From contig NZ_CP032098.1 of NCBI RefSeq assembly GCF_003544935.1, forward strand, positions 124,001 to 188,000: 64,000 nucleotides of DNA, given 5' to 3'. Within the stretch, counting starts at the first letter, position 1; every line of letters begins with the position of its first letter. Shown piece by piece: positions 28,397-42,007 of this stretch. Position numbers and translations under genes: made by a program. The notes under the pieces were generated by a model. That model had not been told where the DNA came from. It worked only from the letters and a program-made list of their open reading frames with translations, and searched no databases. Origin of the DNA: Malaciobacter molluscorum LMG 25693 (lineage in GTDB: Bacteria > Campylobacterota > Campylobacteria > Campylobacterales > Arcobacteraceae).

Positions 28397-28402
28397 ATAC
28401 TA
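28397..28402 (+). promoter_or_regulatory. Putative metH -10 box
   Basis: TATACT in AATTATACTAGAG, only 10 bases before the metH ATG, implying an almost leaderless transcript if used. No cobalamin riboswitch fits in the 75-base gap. Confidence 0.3.
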
Positions 28403-28411
28403 GAGAAAAAT

Positions 28412-31400
28412 ATGACTAAAAATATAGAGCAATTAATAAAAGAAAAAGTATTAATAATTGATGGTGCAATGGGTACTCAGTTACAAATTGCAGATATAAA
28501 AGATGAGTATTGGGAGTATGAAGGAAATAATTTAGAAGGATGCAATGAGTTATTAAACTTAACGGCACCTTCTATAATAGAAAAAATTTATGATGCTTAT
28601 GCATATGCTGATGCGAATTTAATTAGTACAAATACTTTTGGTTCAATGCCTTGGGTTTTAGATGAATATGATATTGGAAATATGTCATATGAGTTATCTA
28701 AATTAAGTGCACAAATTGCAAAAAAGGTATGTGATAAATATGAAACAGAAGAGAAGCCAAGATTTGTATTAGGATCAATTGGACCTGGGACAAAACTACC
28801 TTCTTTAGGTCATATAAAATATGATCAAATGTATGAAGGTTATAAAACTATGGCTACTGGGTTAGTTGATGGTGGAGTTGATATATTTTTATTAGAGACT
28901 TGTCAAGATCCTTTACAAATAAAATCTGCTTTACATGCTTTAAATGATGTTGCACCACATATTCCTATTATGGTTTCAGTTACTATTGAACTTAGTGGAA
29001 CAATGTTAATTGGAACAGATGCAGCTACAATTGCAACAATATTAGAGCCTTTTAATATTTTGTCTTTAGGTTTTAACTGTGGAACAGGTCCAAAACAAGT
29101 ACATAAACATGTAAAAACATTAAGTGAAGTTTCAAAATTTCCTATTTCTGTTCATGCAAATGCAGGATTACCACAAAATAAAGGTGGATATACATATTAT
29201 CCAATGGGGCCAAAAGAGTTTGTTGAGCTTCAAGAAAAATTCTTAGAGATTGATGGAGTTGCTTTACTTGGAGGATGTTGTGGAACAACTCCTCAACATA
29301 TAAAAGCATTAGCAGATGCGGTAAAAAGTAAAAAACCACTTGAACCAAAAGGAAAACAAGAGCCATCTTTAGCTTCACTATTTAATAGTGTACCTTTAAA
29401 ACAAGAATCAACTGCATTATTGATTGGTGAAAGAAGTAATGCAACAGGAAGTAAAGCTTTTAGAGAACTTTTAAAAGCTGAAGATTATGAAGGTACTTTA
29501 AGTGTAGGACAACAGCAAGTAAGAGCTGGTGCTCATGTAATTGATGTAAGTGTTGGTTTTGCAGGAAGAGATGAGAGTAAAGATATGGATGAAGTAATAT
29601 CTTTATATACGCAAAAAATAGCACTTCCTTTGATGCCAGATTCAACTCAAATAACAGCATTAGAAGTGGCCCTTAAAAATATTGGTGGAAGACCAATTAT
29701 TAACTCAGTTAATTTAGAAGATGGTGAAGAAAAATTTGATGCTGTTTGTAAATTAGCCAAAAAATTTGGAGCAGCTTTAGTTTGTCTAGTAATTGATGAA
29801 GTTGGTATGGCTAAAACTAAAGATAGAAAAGTAGAAGTTGCACAAAGAATCTTTGATTTAGCAGTTAATAGACATGGATTTAGACCAGAAGATTTAGTTT
29901 TTGATATGCTTGTATTTACAGTTGGTTCTGGAGATGATGAGTATAGAACAGCAGCAGTTGAAACAATAGAAGCAATTAGAGAATTTCAACAAATGCATCC
30001 AAATGTAGGAACTACACTTGGATTATCAAATATCTCTTTTGGACTTGATGCAAAAGCAAGAATATATTTAAACTCTATGTTTTTGCACCATTGCGTAGAA
30101 GCAGGATTAACAAGTGCAATTGTTAATGTAAAGCATATTTTACCAATGAATAAAATATCAGAAGAAGATAAAAAAGCTTGTAATGATTTACTATTTAATA
30201 ATCAAAATGATGGTGATCCTTTATTTAAATTTATAGACCATTTCTCAAACCTTGAAGAGCAAGAAGAAGAGAGTGACGAAGAGTTTCAAAAATTAAAGCC
30301 AATTGAAAAAGTTAAGAAGTTACTTTTAGATGGAGATAAAGAAAGAATGTTACCTCTAGTAGAAGAGATAAGACATGAGGTAAAACCAGAAATAATTGTA
30401 AATAAGTGGTTAATTGATGGAATGAAAGTAATTGGAGACCTATTTGGAAGTGGTCAAATGCAGTTACCATTTGTTCTTCAAAGTGCAGAAACAATGAAAG
30501 CTACTGTTGATGCATTAAATCCATATTTGCCAAAAGAAGATAAAGCAAGTGAAACTGTTTTAGTTTTAGGAACTGTTAAAGGTGATGTTCATGATGTTGG
30601 TAAAAATTTAGTTGATATTATTTTAAGTAATAATGGATTTAAAGTTATAAATATTGGTATTAAAGCTGATATAAATGAATTTATTATTGCTGTAAAAGAG
30701 CATAAAGCTCAAGCAATTGGAATGAGTGGTTTACTTGTAAAAAGTACAGCTGTTATGAAAGAAAATTTAGAAGAATTACAAAGACAAGGAATTAATATTC
30801 CAGTGTTATTAGGTGGTGCTGCTTTAACTAAATCTTTTATAAATGACTTTTGTAGACCAATATACGATGGACCAATTTTTTATTGTAGAGATGCTTTTGA
30901 TGGTGTAGTATCTATGCAGCGAATAGAAGAAGGTGATATAAATAATACGGCTTTAGCAGCTGATTTAATTGAAGTTACTGATACTTCAACTAAAAAAGAT
31001 GAAAAAGAAGTAATTATTCCTGAATATAAAGATATAAAACTTCCTAAATCTGCAGAGTTTACTTTTCCACCTTATTGGGGAAGAAGTGTAAAATTAAGTG
31101 ATAAAATAGATAATGATTTAGTATTTAAATGGATAAATCATAGAGTTTTATTTAGACAAAGATGGGGATATAAAAGAGCTGGTAAAAAGACAGAAGATTT
31201 TATTAAACATGAAGAAGAAGTTGTTCAACCTTTGTATGAAAAACTAAAAGAAGAGTTAATACAAAAAGATATTTTTAAACCAATTTCAATAATGGCTTAT
31301 TATCCTTGTATCTCTTATGATAATAAACTATATATATTTGATGCAAAAAAGTATGGGTTTAACTCTTTAGAAGAAGCAAAAAATGTCCCACCATTAGAAG

Positions 31401-31891
31401 AAGCAATTAAAATATTAGAATTTCCAAGACAAAGAAGAAAACCTTTTAGATGTATAGCAGACTTTTTTGCAAATGATAGATTAGATGTAGTTGCTTTTAC
31501 TTTAGCAACTGCTGGATTAAAAATAACATCATATGAAAGAAAACTTTATGATGAAGGAAAATTTACAGAATATTTTCAAGTACATGGATTAGGTGTAGAA
31601 TTAGCTGAAGCTTTAGCTGAGGTTATACATAAACAAATAAGACTTGATTTAGATATTGTTCCAAAAGAAGGTCCAACATTAAATGATGTTCAAATGAAAC
31701 AATATGTTGGTTGTAGATATTCTCCTGGGTATGCAGCTTGTCCAGAACTTAGTCAAAATAGAGATTTTTATGATTTATTAAATCCTGAAGAGTTTGGAAT
31801 AACTTTAAGTGAAACATTCCAAATGGATCCAGAACAAACTACTTGTGCTATAGTAGTGCATCATCCAGAAGCGAACTACTATAATGTTTAA
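28412..31891 (+). CDS. metH: Cobalamin-dependent methionine synthase
   Basis: Large modular enzyme (1159 residues) that methylates homocysteine using methyl-tetrahydrofolate and cobalamin. Domains in order: homocysteine-binding with zinc cysteines (GFNCGTGP and GGCCGTTP, about 1-310), pterin-binding (GERSNATGSKAF onward, about 330-590), helical cap (about 640-730), cobalamin-binding with the axial-ligand motif DVHDVGKN (about 740-880), and the SAM-dependent reactivation domain (RCIADFFA and RYSPGYAACPEL, about 900-1159). All modules appear intact. The stop codon is part of a terminator hairpin that borders the first rRNA operon. Confidence 0.97.
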   Translation: MTKNIEQLIKEKVLIIDGAMGTQLQIADIKDEYWEYEGNNLEGCNELLNLTAPSIIEKIYDAYAYADANLISTNTFGSMPWVLDEYDIGNMSYELSKLSAQIAKKVCDKYETEEKPRFVLGSIGPGTKLPSLGHIKYDQMYEGYKTMATGLVDGGVDIFLLETCQDPLQIKSALHALNDVAPHIPIMVSVTIELSGTMLIGTDAATIATILEPFNILSLGFNCGTGPKQVHKHVKTLSEVSKFPISVHANAGLPQNKGGYTYYPMGPKEFVELQEKFLEIDGVALLGGCCGTTPQHIKALADAVKSKKPLEPKGKQEPSLASLFNSVPLKQESTALLIGERSNATGSKAFRELLKAEDYEGTLSVGQQQVRAGAHVIDVSVGFAGRDESKDMDEVISLYTQKIALPLMPDSTQITALEVALKNIGGRPIINSVNLEDGEEKFDAVCKLAKKFGAALVCLVIDEVGMAKTKDRKVEVAQRIFDLAVNRHGFRPEDLVFDMLVFTVGSGDDEYRTAAVETIEAIREFQQMHPNVGTTLGLSNISFGLDAKARIYLNSMFLHHCVEAGLTSAIVNVKHILPMNKISEEDKKACNDLLFNNQNDGDPLFKFIDHFSNLEEQEEESDEEFQKLKPIEKVKKLLLDGDKERMLPLVEEIRHEVKPEIIVNKWLIDGMKVIGDLFGSGQMQLPFVLQSAETMKATVDALNPYLPKEDKASETVLVLGTVKGDVHDVGKNLVDIILSNNGFKVINIGIKADINEFIIAVKEHKAQAIGMSGLLVKSTAVMKENLEELQRQGINIPVLLGGAALTKSFINDFCRPIYDGPIFYCRDAFDGVVSMQRIEEGDINNTALAADLIEVTDTSTKKDEKEVIIPEYKDIKLPKSAEFTFPPYWGRSVKLSDKIDNDLVFKWINHRVLFRQRWGYKRAGKKTEDFIKHEEEVVQPLYEKLKEELIQKDIFKPISIMAYYPCISYDNKLYIFDAKKYGFNSLEEAKNVPPLEEAIKILEFPRQRRKPFRCIADFFANDRLDVVAFTLATAGLKITSYERKLYDEGKFTEYFQVHGLGVELAEALAEVIHKQIRLDLDIVPKEGPTLNDVQMKQYVGCRYSPGYAACPELSQNRDFYDLLNPEEFGITLSETFQMDPEQTTCAIVVHHPEANYYNV

Positions 31892-31926
31892 GTAAAATAA
31901 GTAGTTTTTAACTACTTATTTTACTT
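31890..31926 (+). terminator. metH terminator, long perfect stem
   Basis: A perfect 17-base stem with arms AAGTAAAATAAGTAGTT (31890-31906) and AACTACTTATTTTACTT (31910-31926) and a TTT loop. The left arm contains the last two bases of the metH stop. The right arm alone recurs upstream of the second rRNA operon. Confidence 0.85.
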
Positions 31927-31960
31927 TTCTACAGATACTACTTATTTTTTAAAAAAACTT

Positions 31961-31966
31961 TATAAT
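31961..31966 (+). promoter_or_regulatory. rRNA promoter P1, -10 box
   Basis: TATAAT after a T/A-rich stretch, without a clear -35. A boxA-like GTTCTTTAAA lies downstream at 32003-32012, supporting a first promoter ahead of the stronger P2. Confidence 0.45.
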
Positions 31967-32089
31967 AAAAAATCCTTAATAAGCCCCATAAAATATAGAG
32001 AAGTTCTTTAAAAAAGCGCAAAGAAACAGAAGAAGAAAGTGGAGAAATGAAAGAAATTCAAAATTTAAGCTTTTATTAAGTTGTAGCTC

Positions 32090-32118
32090 TTGACAAAGAG
32101 GGGAAAAGAGACTATAAT
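32090..32118 (+). promoter_or_regulatory. rRNA promoter P2, consensus sigma-70 type
   Basis: TTGACA at 32090-32095 and TATAAT at 32113-32118 with an exact 17-base spacer. It is followed by TCCCGTCCAAAT; the tRNA operon promoter at 56140 has a close match in the same place. The strongest promoter seen in the window. Confidence 0.85.
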
Positions 32119-32160
32119 TCCCGTCCAAATTCGCTGAGGCCGGAAGGAAGAAAGTGAAGA

Positions 32161-32171
32161 GTTCTTTAACA
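32161..32171 (+). promoter_or_regulatory. rRNA antitermination boxA
   Basis: GTTCTTTAACA closely matches the bacterial boxA element bound by NusB/NusE. It is located 43 bases after the P2 -10 box, the usual place in an rRNA leader. nusB is encoded at 54977. Confidence 0.75.
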
Positions 32172-32191
32172 GAGAAGTTTGGTAAAGATAA

Positions 32192-32220
32192 GTAATCTTT
32201 ATAAACTGAATATACTAGAT
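32192..32220 (+). other. 16S precursor processing stem, 5' arm
   Basis: This 29-base leader segment is complementary to 33870-33898 in the spacer, with 27 Watson-Crick pairs, one G-U pair and one A-G mismatch. It would form the long stem that brackets the 16S precursor for RNase III cleavage. Confidence 0.8.
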
Positions 32221-32310
32221 ATATAAAAAACAAGAAGAAATAAAAATTCTTCGTCTATAACACGAGTAATTAAGAGATTAATTAGTCAGAGAATTAAACA
32301 TTCAAAAAAT

Positions 32311-33827
<1,517 letters not shown>

Positions 33828-33869
33828 CAGAGAAGACTAGATAAGATTCGATTCTTATCTAGCAAAAAG

Positions 33870-33898
33870 ATCTAGGATATTCAGTTTATAAAGATTAT
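33870..33898 (+). other. 16S precursor processing stem, 3' arm
   Basis: Complement of the leader arm at 32192-32220; together they bracket the 16S rRNA. Confidence 0.8.
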
Positions 33899-33984
33899 TT
33901 GAAAGAGTAATCAAGTTATTTAAAAATATAATGTTAAAGTCTAAATTTTTCTAAGAAATAACAATTTCAAAGATAAAAAGAAAG

Positions 33985-34025
33985 AACACAACTATTTTAT
34001 TAAATTTAATAAGATAGTAGCCAAG
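33985..34025 (+). other. 23S precursor processing stem, 5' arm
   Basis: The segment AACACAACTATTTTATT and onward to CCAAG is complementary, with a few mismatches, to 37030-37070 after the 23S gene. This forms the RNase III stem bracketing 23S. Confidence 0.75.
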
Positions 34026-34112
34026 GAATAATTATCAAGGTAAAATAATAGAGATATTGTTTTATAAAAGGTACCCTGGAGAAATCGTAAGATTTTTTTA
34101 GGCTAACTTAAA

Positions 34113-37024
<2,912 letters not shown>

Positions 37025-37029
37025 ATTAA

Positions 37030-37070
37030 CTTGGTTTACTATCTTATTAAGTTTACTAAGTAGTTGTGTT
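37030..37070 (+). other. 23S precursor processing stem, 3' arm
   Basis: CTTGGTTTACTATCTTATT and onward to GTTGTGTT pairs with 33985-34025 in the 16S-23S spacer. Confidence 0.75.
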
Positions 37071-37161
37071 AGTTATTGAAAGAAGAAAAAGACTTTAATA
37101 TAAAAGAGCTCATAAGAATGTGAGTATAGAGTGAATGATAAGTTCATTGTATACTCATATT

Positions 37162-37277
37162 GCTGGTGGAAAAAGCGAAGTGGAAATACCCAGCTCCATT
37201 CCGAACCTGGAAGTCAAGCACTTCAGCGCTGATAATACTGCACCTTTCAGGTGTGGAAACGTAGGTCTCTGCCAGCT
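37162..37277 (+). rRNA. rrf: 5S ribosomal RNA
   Basis: About 116 bases. The ends pair (GCTGG at 37162 with CCAGC at 37272), and the conserved CCCAGCTCCATTCCGAACC segment of loop C lies in the usual place. It follows 23S by about 137 bases. Open frames across it are artefacts. Confidence 0.93.
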
Positions 37278-37515
37278 TTTGAGTTTTATTTTTAGGTTTA
37301 GTTATTTATACTTTTTTCTAGTATTCTTAACTAAGCCTTTTTTTTTACCTCCTTTCACCTCCTCTTTCACCCTTTTATTTTTTTTTATCTCCTTTTTTGT
37401 TTTTTTACTCTTATTTAATAAATATTACTATTATTATTTGTAGATTTAAAACAATTAGACTATATTTGCTAGGGTATTTTTAGTTATTATTTAGTCAGTT
37501 TATTTAGAGAAAAGA
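37278..37515. other. T-rich intergenic stretch after 5S
   Basis: Contains pyrimidine-rich runs (several T8 to T10 tracts and repeated CTCCTTT-like words between about 37338 and 37405) and no coding signal. No clear GC-rich terminator hairpin was found after the 5S, so the T tracts may themselves serve for termination. Confidence 0.5.
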
Positions 37516-38292
37516 TTATTTCTCATTATTTAGCCTATAACACATTTTAATGCCATATAAAAAGATTATCCAAGATACATATATCCAAAATATAGAAAAT
37601 AATAAAGTGGATAACGAACCATATATTGTAGAATATGTTTTATTATATATAACATAATAAACAAATAGGTTTTTTGTTATTGATAATATTGTTAGAGTAA
37701 CAAAGGAAGAAACAATTGCAGCTTTATTATTTACATATTTATTTACACTTAGTTTAAATAGAATAAAAAATATAATCCATGCTACAATAAATGTAGTTAA
37801 ACTATTTAGAAATGAATTGCTATATAAAGATATAACTATATCAGATATTGTAAAAACGAAAGGAAGAGTAATTAAAAAGATTAAATAAAAAAGGAATGAT
37901 TTATAAAGAGGTCTTCTTTTTGCTTTATGTATTTTATTTATTATGTATTCATAGTCTTTAAAAAACATTATAAAGACAAAAAACATATAAATAATACCAA
38001 TGTAGCCTAATTTATTAGAATTAGATATAAAGCTTTTAAATTCATTTACAAACTCTTTTGAATGCATTGGATTTAATATATCAAAAATATAAGATATAAA
38101 AGTATCAAGATATCCTTGAAATATTTCAAGTGAGGATATTATTGCAATTAAAAGAGCAATAATCGGTAGTATTGAAAAAATAGTAAAGAAGCTTAGACTT
38201 GCAGCATAATAAGTAGTATCATCATTAAAAAATGAATCAATTGATTTGATAAATATTTTAGTATATTTTGCTACAAGACTTTGCTTTTTCAT
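37516..38292 (-). CDS. YihY/BrkB family inner membrane protein
   Basis: Integral membrane protein of 258 residues in the YihY (once called ribonuclease BN) family. It has about six hydrophobic helices and the family's DDTTYYAASLSFFTIFSILPIIALL start and a GYIGIIYMFFVFIMFF central helix. The ribonuclease claim for the family was withdrawn; true function is unknown, perhaps transport. It starts one base after the stop of glcD, so it is the tail of a - strand operon. Confidence 0.88.
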   Translation of the reverse strand: MKKQSLVAKYTKIFIKSIDSFFNDDTTYYAASLSFFTIFSILPIIALLIAIISSLEIFQGYLDTFISYIFDILNPMHSKEFVNEFKSFISNSNKLGYIGIIYMFFVFIMFFKDYEYIINKIHKAKRRPLYKSFLFYLIFLITLPFVFTISDIVISLYSNSFLNSLTTFIVAWIIFFILFKLSVNKYVNNKAAIVSSFVTLTILSITKNLFVYYVIYNKTYSTIYGSLSTLLFSIFWIYVSWIIFLYGIKMCYRLNNEK

Positions 38293-38293
38293 A

Positions 38294-39682
38294 TTATAAA
38301 CCCATTTTAAATGGATTTAAAATGTTATTAGGATCAAAAGCTTTTTTTATACTTCTAAATAAGTTTAATTCTGCTTCATTAAATGCAATACTCATAAATG
38401 GAGCTTTTGATAGTCCAATTCCATGTTCTCCGCTTAATGTTCCTTCTAAATCTACTACAAATTGAAAAATTTCTTCAATAGCTTTGTGCCCATCTTTCAT
38501 CTCTTTTTCATTTGTTTTATCTTTAACCATTACATTAACATGTATATTTCCATCTCCTGCATGTCCAAAACAAGGTACATTAAAACCATATTTCTCACCA
38601 ATCTTATAAATACCATCTAATGCTTCAGGAAGCTTTGCTCTTGGAACTGAAATATCTTCATTTAATTTTTTTGTTCCATATATTGCAGTTGCTGGACTAG
38701 CATTCCTTCTTGCAAACCAAAGTTTTGCGCTTTCTTCTTCATCTTTTGCTATTACAAAATCAGTAGATCCAAAATTAGCAAATGATTCTTTTAATGTTTC
38801 TAATTGTGAGTCAATTTCTGCTTGACTACTTCCATCAACATCTCCAACTAAAATACCACCAGCATTTTCAGGTAATGCAACTTGTGGAAATTTCTTTTTA
38901 AGTGCTTTAATAACAAGTGTATCTAAAAATTCCATAGCAACAGGATTTGCCCCATTTGCTAAAGATTTAAAAACTGCATTCATTGCTTTATTTACATCAG
39001 GGAATACTCCCATATAAGTCTGCTTATATTTTGGTTTTGGAATTAATTTTAATGTTATTTCAGTTATTACTGCAAGTGTACCTTCACTTGCAATTAGAAT
39101 TCCTGCTGTATTATATCCTGCAACATCTTTTATTGTTTTTTTCCCAGCAGTAATTATTTCGCCACTTGGTAGAACAGCTCTTAATGCAACAACATAATCT
39201 TTAGTTATTCCATATTTTGCTGCTCTCATTCCACCAGCATTTTCACTTACGTTTCCTCCAAGTGTAGAATATTGTTCACTTGCAGGATCAGGTGGATAAA
39301 ATAACCCAACTTCTTCTACTGCTTTTTGGAATTCCATATTTATAAGACCTGGTTGAACTACACCAACCATATTTTCCATATCAATTTCTAAAAGCTTATT
39401 CATATGTCTTTCTAAACTTAGAATTATTCCTCCATTAGAAGGAAGAGCTCCTCCTGTAAAACCAGAACCTGCACCTCTTGGAACAATTACAATTTTATGT
39501 TCATTACAATATTTTAATATTTTAGATACATCTTGTTCATCTCTTGGAAAAATAACTGCATCAGGTTCAAATCTCTCTTTTGTTGCATCATAACAATATG
39601 CGATTAAATGAGCTTTGTCAGCTCTAATATTTTCTTCCCCGACTACTTCTTTGAAGTAGTCTAGATGTTTTGAATCAATCAT
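38294..39682 (-). CDS. glcD: GlcD-type FAD-linked oxidase
   Basis: FAD-binding (PCMH-type) oxidase of 462 residues related to the glycolate oxidase GlcD subunit and D-lactate dehydrogenases. It shows the FAD-binding IVIVPRGAGSGFTGGALPSNGGIILSLE segment, GLFYPPDPASEQYSTLGGNVSENAGG, and the C-terminal GHAGDGNIHVNVM and GTLSGEHGIGLSK motifs. The acceptor subunits GlcE/GlcF are not in the window, so D-lactate or 2-hydroxyacid oxidation is as likely as glycolate. It overlaps the upstream gene by one base (TAATG). Confidence 0.9.
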   Translation of the reverse strand: MIDSKHLDYFKEVVGEENIRADKAHLIAYCYDATKERFEPDAVIFPRDEQDVSKILKYCNEHKIVIVPRGAGSGFTGGALPSNGGIILSLERHMNKLLEIDMENMVGVVQPGLINMEFQKAVEEVGLFYPPDPASEQYSTLGGNVSENAGGMRAAKYGITKDYVVALRAVLPSGEIITAGKKTIKDVAGYNTAGILIASEGTLAVITEITLKLIPKPKYKQTYMGVFPDVNKAMNAVFKSLANGANPVAMEFLDTLVIKALKKKFPQVALPENAGGILVGDVDGSSQAEIDSQLETLKESFANFGSTDFVIAKDEEESAKLWFARRNASPATAIYGTKKLNEDISVPRAKLPEALDGIYKIGEKYGFNVPCFGHAGDGNIHVNVMVKDKTNEKEMKDGHKAIEEIFQFVVDLEGTLSGEHGIGLSKAPFMSIAFNEAELNLFRSIKKAFDPNNILNPFKMGL

Positions 39683-40767
39683 TATTTTAATCCCAAAATA
39701 GTTTTATAATAGTCAACATAAATATCATTTTTATTAACTATTTCATCTTTTGTCATTTCACCTTCTAAAAGAATCTCTTCTTCACTTCTTTCATCATCAC
39801 CAAATAAGTCTTTTAATATACTTAATTTTTTTATACTTTTCCATACACTATCAATCATAGATTCTTCTATACCTGTGATTCTTGTATAAAATGGCATTCT
39901 ATCTGTATCAAGATAGTTATATGCAAGAGAGAAAGTATCTAATACTGCAAATGTTTTACTATCTATGATATAAACTTTATTAGAAATAACAATAAAAATT
40001 GTTCCTAAATTTTGTTCTTTTGCAAATTTCTGAATTGTTGTTTTAGATGGTAAAGGTTCTCTATCTGCTTTAAGTTTCGCTGCAAAAATATCTGAATGTA
40101 AGAATGTATTATTTCTAAATTTTGCTCTTGTTACAATAAACGCATCTTGTGAAGGAGCAATAAGAAGTGATTTATCATACATATAATTTAGAATTAATGT
40201 ATCATTTTCTTGAACGATAGATTTTGAATTAGGAAGAGCATTTTGTTTTAATCCTTCAAATCTTAAAAACTTAACTTTTGATGCTGTATCATTTGTAGCT
40301 TCTACATACGCATTTGCAATAATAATTTTTTGTCCATCATCATAAGTTTTTATAACAATACCAGATTGTCCTACTCTTAAATTACCTATATTTATAATCG
40401 CACTATTTTTTGTAACATTTGTTAATTGTGTTTTTATTGTATTAAAAGTTAATGTACCTGGAGTAACATTAGATGCAACAAATTTTTTATTATCAAATCT
40501 TAATACTGTTTTTGTAGTTAAAATATATTGGTAATTTAAACCTTTTTTAGAACTTGTAATCCTAATATCTTTTAATTTCCATCCCTTCTTTTTCATATCT
40601 AAAAAAGAAGCTTCTCCTTGACACATACCACCATCTAATTTTACTTTATCAATTGTTGATGGACTTGTCCAATCTTTTTTATAACATACAGTTGTTTGGG
40701 CACTTAATATTGTAGTTGTAAAAAGTGCTAATATTGCTAAAAATAATTTAGTTGAAGCTTGTTTCAT
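39682..40767 (-). CDS. PgbA N-terminal-domain secreted protein
   Basis: Secreted or surface protein of 361 residues with a signal peptide (KLFLAILALFTTTILSA, cleavage near 23). The mature start TTVCYKKDWTSPSTIDKVKLDGGMCQGEASFLDMKKKGWKL resembles the plasminogen-binding PgbA N-terminal domain of Helicobacter and related species. The two cysteines there could form a disulfide. The C-terminal 40 residues are acidic. Plasminogen binding has been tested only in Helicobacter; in a free-living relative the role is unknown. Confidence 0.78.
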   Translation of the reverse strand: MKQASTKLFLAILALFTTTILSAQTTVCYKKDWTSPSTIDKVKLDGGMCQGEASFLDMKKKGWKLKDIRITSSKKGLNYQYILTTKTVLRFDNKKFVASNVTPGTLTFNTIKTQLTNVTKNSAIINIGNLRVGQSGIVIKTYDDGQKIIIANAYVEATNDTASKVKFLRFEGLKQNALPNSKSIVQENDTLILNYMYDKSLLIAPSQDAFIVTRAKFRNNTFLHSDIFAAKLKADREPLPSKTTIQKFAKEQNLGTIFIVISNKVYIIDSKTFAVLDTFSLAYNYLDTDRMPFYTRITGIEESMIDSVWKSIKKLSILKDLFGDDERSEEEILLEGEMTKDEIVNKNDIYVDYYKTILGLK

Positions 40768-40780
40768 TCATTTTTCCTTA

Positions 40781-41248
40781 TTAATTTTGTAACTGTTTTA
40801 ATTTGTCTTTTACTGCCTCAACATGGCCTTTAACTTTAACTTTAGTCCACATAGCTGCAATTTCCCCTTCAGGATTTATAATAAAAGTAGATCTAACTAC
40901 ACCCATATACTCTTTTCCCATAAATTTTTTAAGTTGCCATACTTCATAGTCTTCACACATTTTTTTATCTATATCAGATAAAAGAGTTATTGTTAATTCT
41001 TTTTTTTCTATAAACTTTCTATGTTTTTGTGTTTCATCTGGACTTACGCCTAATATGATTGCATCTAAGTCATCAAATTCAGGCTCACTTTGTGAAAATT
41101 CACAAGCTTCAGTTGTACATCCAGGCGTTAAATCTTTTGGATAAAAATATAAAACTATCCATTTCCCTTTTAAATCTCTTAAACAAATTTCAACATCATC
41201 TTGGTTTTTTGCACAAAAATCTGGTGCTTTATTCCCTATTTCTATCAT
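40781..41248 (-). CDS. bcp: Thioredoxin-dependent thiol peroxidase (BCP)
   Basis: Bacterioferritin-comigratory-protein type peroxiredoxin, 155 residues. It has the peroxidatic cysteine and nearby second cysteine of the atypical 2-Cys class in DLTPGCTTEACEFSQ, preceded by GKWIVLYFYPKD, and the VVRSTFIINPEGEI segment. It lies 13 bases upstream of the PgbA-like gene on the - strand and 13 bases after cmoA, so the run is probably transcribed together. Confidence 0.94.
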   Translation of the reverse strand: MIEIGNKAPDFCAKNQDDVEICLRDLKGKWIVLYFYPKDLTPGCTTEACEFSQSEPEFDDLDAIILGVSPDETQKHRKFIEKKELTITLLSDIDKKMCEDYEVWQLKKFMGKEYMGVVRSTFIINPEGEIAAMWTKVKVKGHVEAVKDKLKQLQN

Positions 41249-41261
41249 AACTTATCCTTAT

Positions 41262-41969
41262 TTATTTTATTGCAATATATGTAGCAAAATTAACCCATTT
41301 AAAAATAGTTTCAAAATGAGTAAATCCTGCATCTAATATCATTTTTTTATTTTCTTCATCTGTATATGGAATTAATACATTTTCTAATGCTTCTCTTTTT
41401 TGAGAAATTTCATACTCACTGTAACCTTGAGTCTTTTTAAAATCATAATATATATCAATACTTTGTTTATTTAATACTTTATTATTAGAAATAACTTTTT
41501 CACTAAATATAAAAATACCTTTTTTATTTAATGCATTATATATTTTTTTAATAAGCTTTTCTCTTTGTAAAGGTCTAATAAATTGAAGTGTGTAGTTTGA
41601 TATTATTAGTTGTGCATGATCGTAATTTGTTGTGAGTAAATCTTCATTTTTTAAATCGATATCTATTCCAAAAGCTTTACACTTTTTTTTAGCTCTTGCA
41701 AGCATTGCACTTGAATTGTCTATGCCAATTAAATTAAGATTGAAATTTGATTGTTTACCAAGTTCAATAAGCGTTGATGCTGTTGAACAACCTAAATCAT
41801 AGACATAATCATCTTTATCTAAATGATTTAATGCAAAGTTTATAGTTAATTCTTGCATCTGTTTATAAAATGGTATTGAGCGATTTAACATATCATCAAA
41901 AACTGATGCAACATCTTCATCAAACTCAAATTGTTTTTTTATTGATTTTTCAAATACTTTATCTATCAT
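41262..41969 (-). CDS. cmoA: Carboxy-SAM synthase
   Basis: Makes carboxy-S-adenosylmethionine from SAM and prephenate for the wobble modification cmo5U in tRNA. The 235 residues include the N-terminal [27 protein letters not shown] motif [32 protein letters not shown] and the [13 protein letters not shown] segment that are specific to CmoA. cmoB is not in the window. Confidence 0.93.
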   Translation of the reverse strand: MIDKVFEKSIKKQFEFDEDVASVFDDMLNRSIPFYKQMQELTINFALNHLDKDDYVYDLGCSTASTLIELGKQSNFNLNLIGIDNSSAMLARAKKKCKAFGIDIDLKNEDLLTTNYDHAQLIISNYTLQFIRPLQREKLIKKIYNALNKKGIFIFSEKVISNNKVLNKQSIDIYYDFKKTQGYSEYEISQKREALENVLIPYTDEENKKMILDAGFTHFETIFKWVNFATYIAIK

Positions 41970-42007
41970 ATGGATATTTTATCTAAATGATTATTAATAA
42001 ATATTTA

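Larger units (their letters stand above)
33828..34112 (+). other. 16S-23S spacer without tRNA genes
   Basis: This 285-base AT-rich spacer was read for tRNA arms (GTTCGAATC-like T arms and anticodon stems) and none was found. It holds a hairpin (arms CTAGATAAGA and TCTTATCTAG around 33837), the 3' arm of the 16S processing stem (33870-33898) and the 5' arm of the 23S stem (33985-34025). Confidence 0.85.

Noticed and set aside
28337-28411. Possible cobalamin riboswitch before metH
   Set aside because: The 75-base gap is too short and has no B12-box-like sequence.
37135-37443. 102-residue + strand frame overlapping 5S
   Set aside because: Its N-terminal half is translated 5S rRNA and its C-terminal half is a translated poly-T tract.
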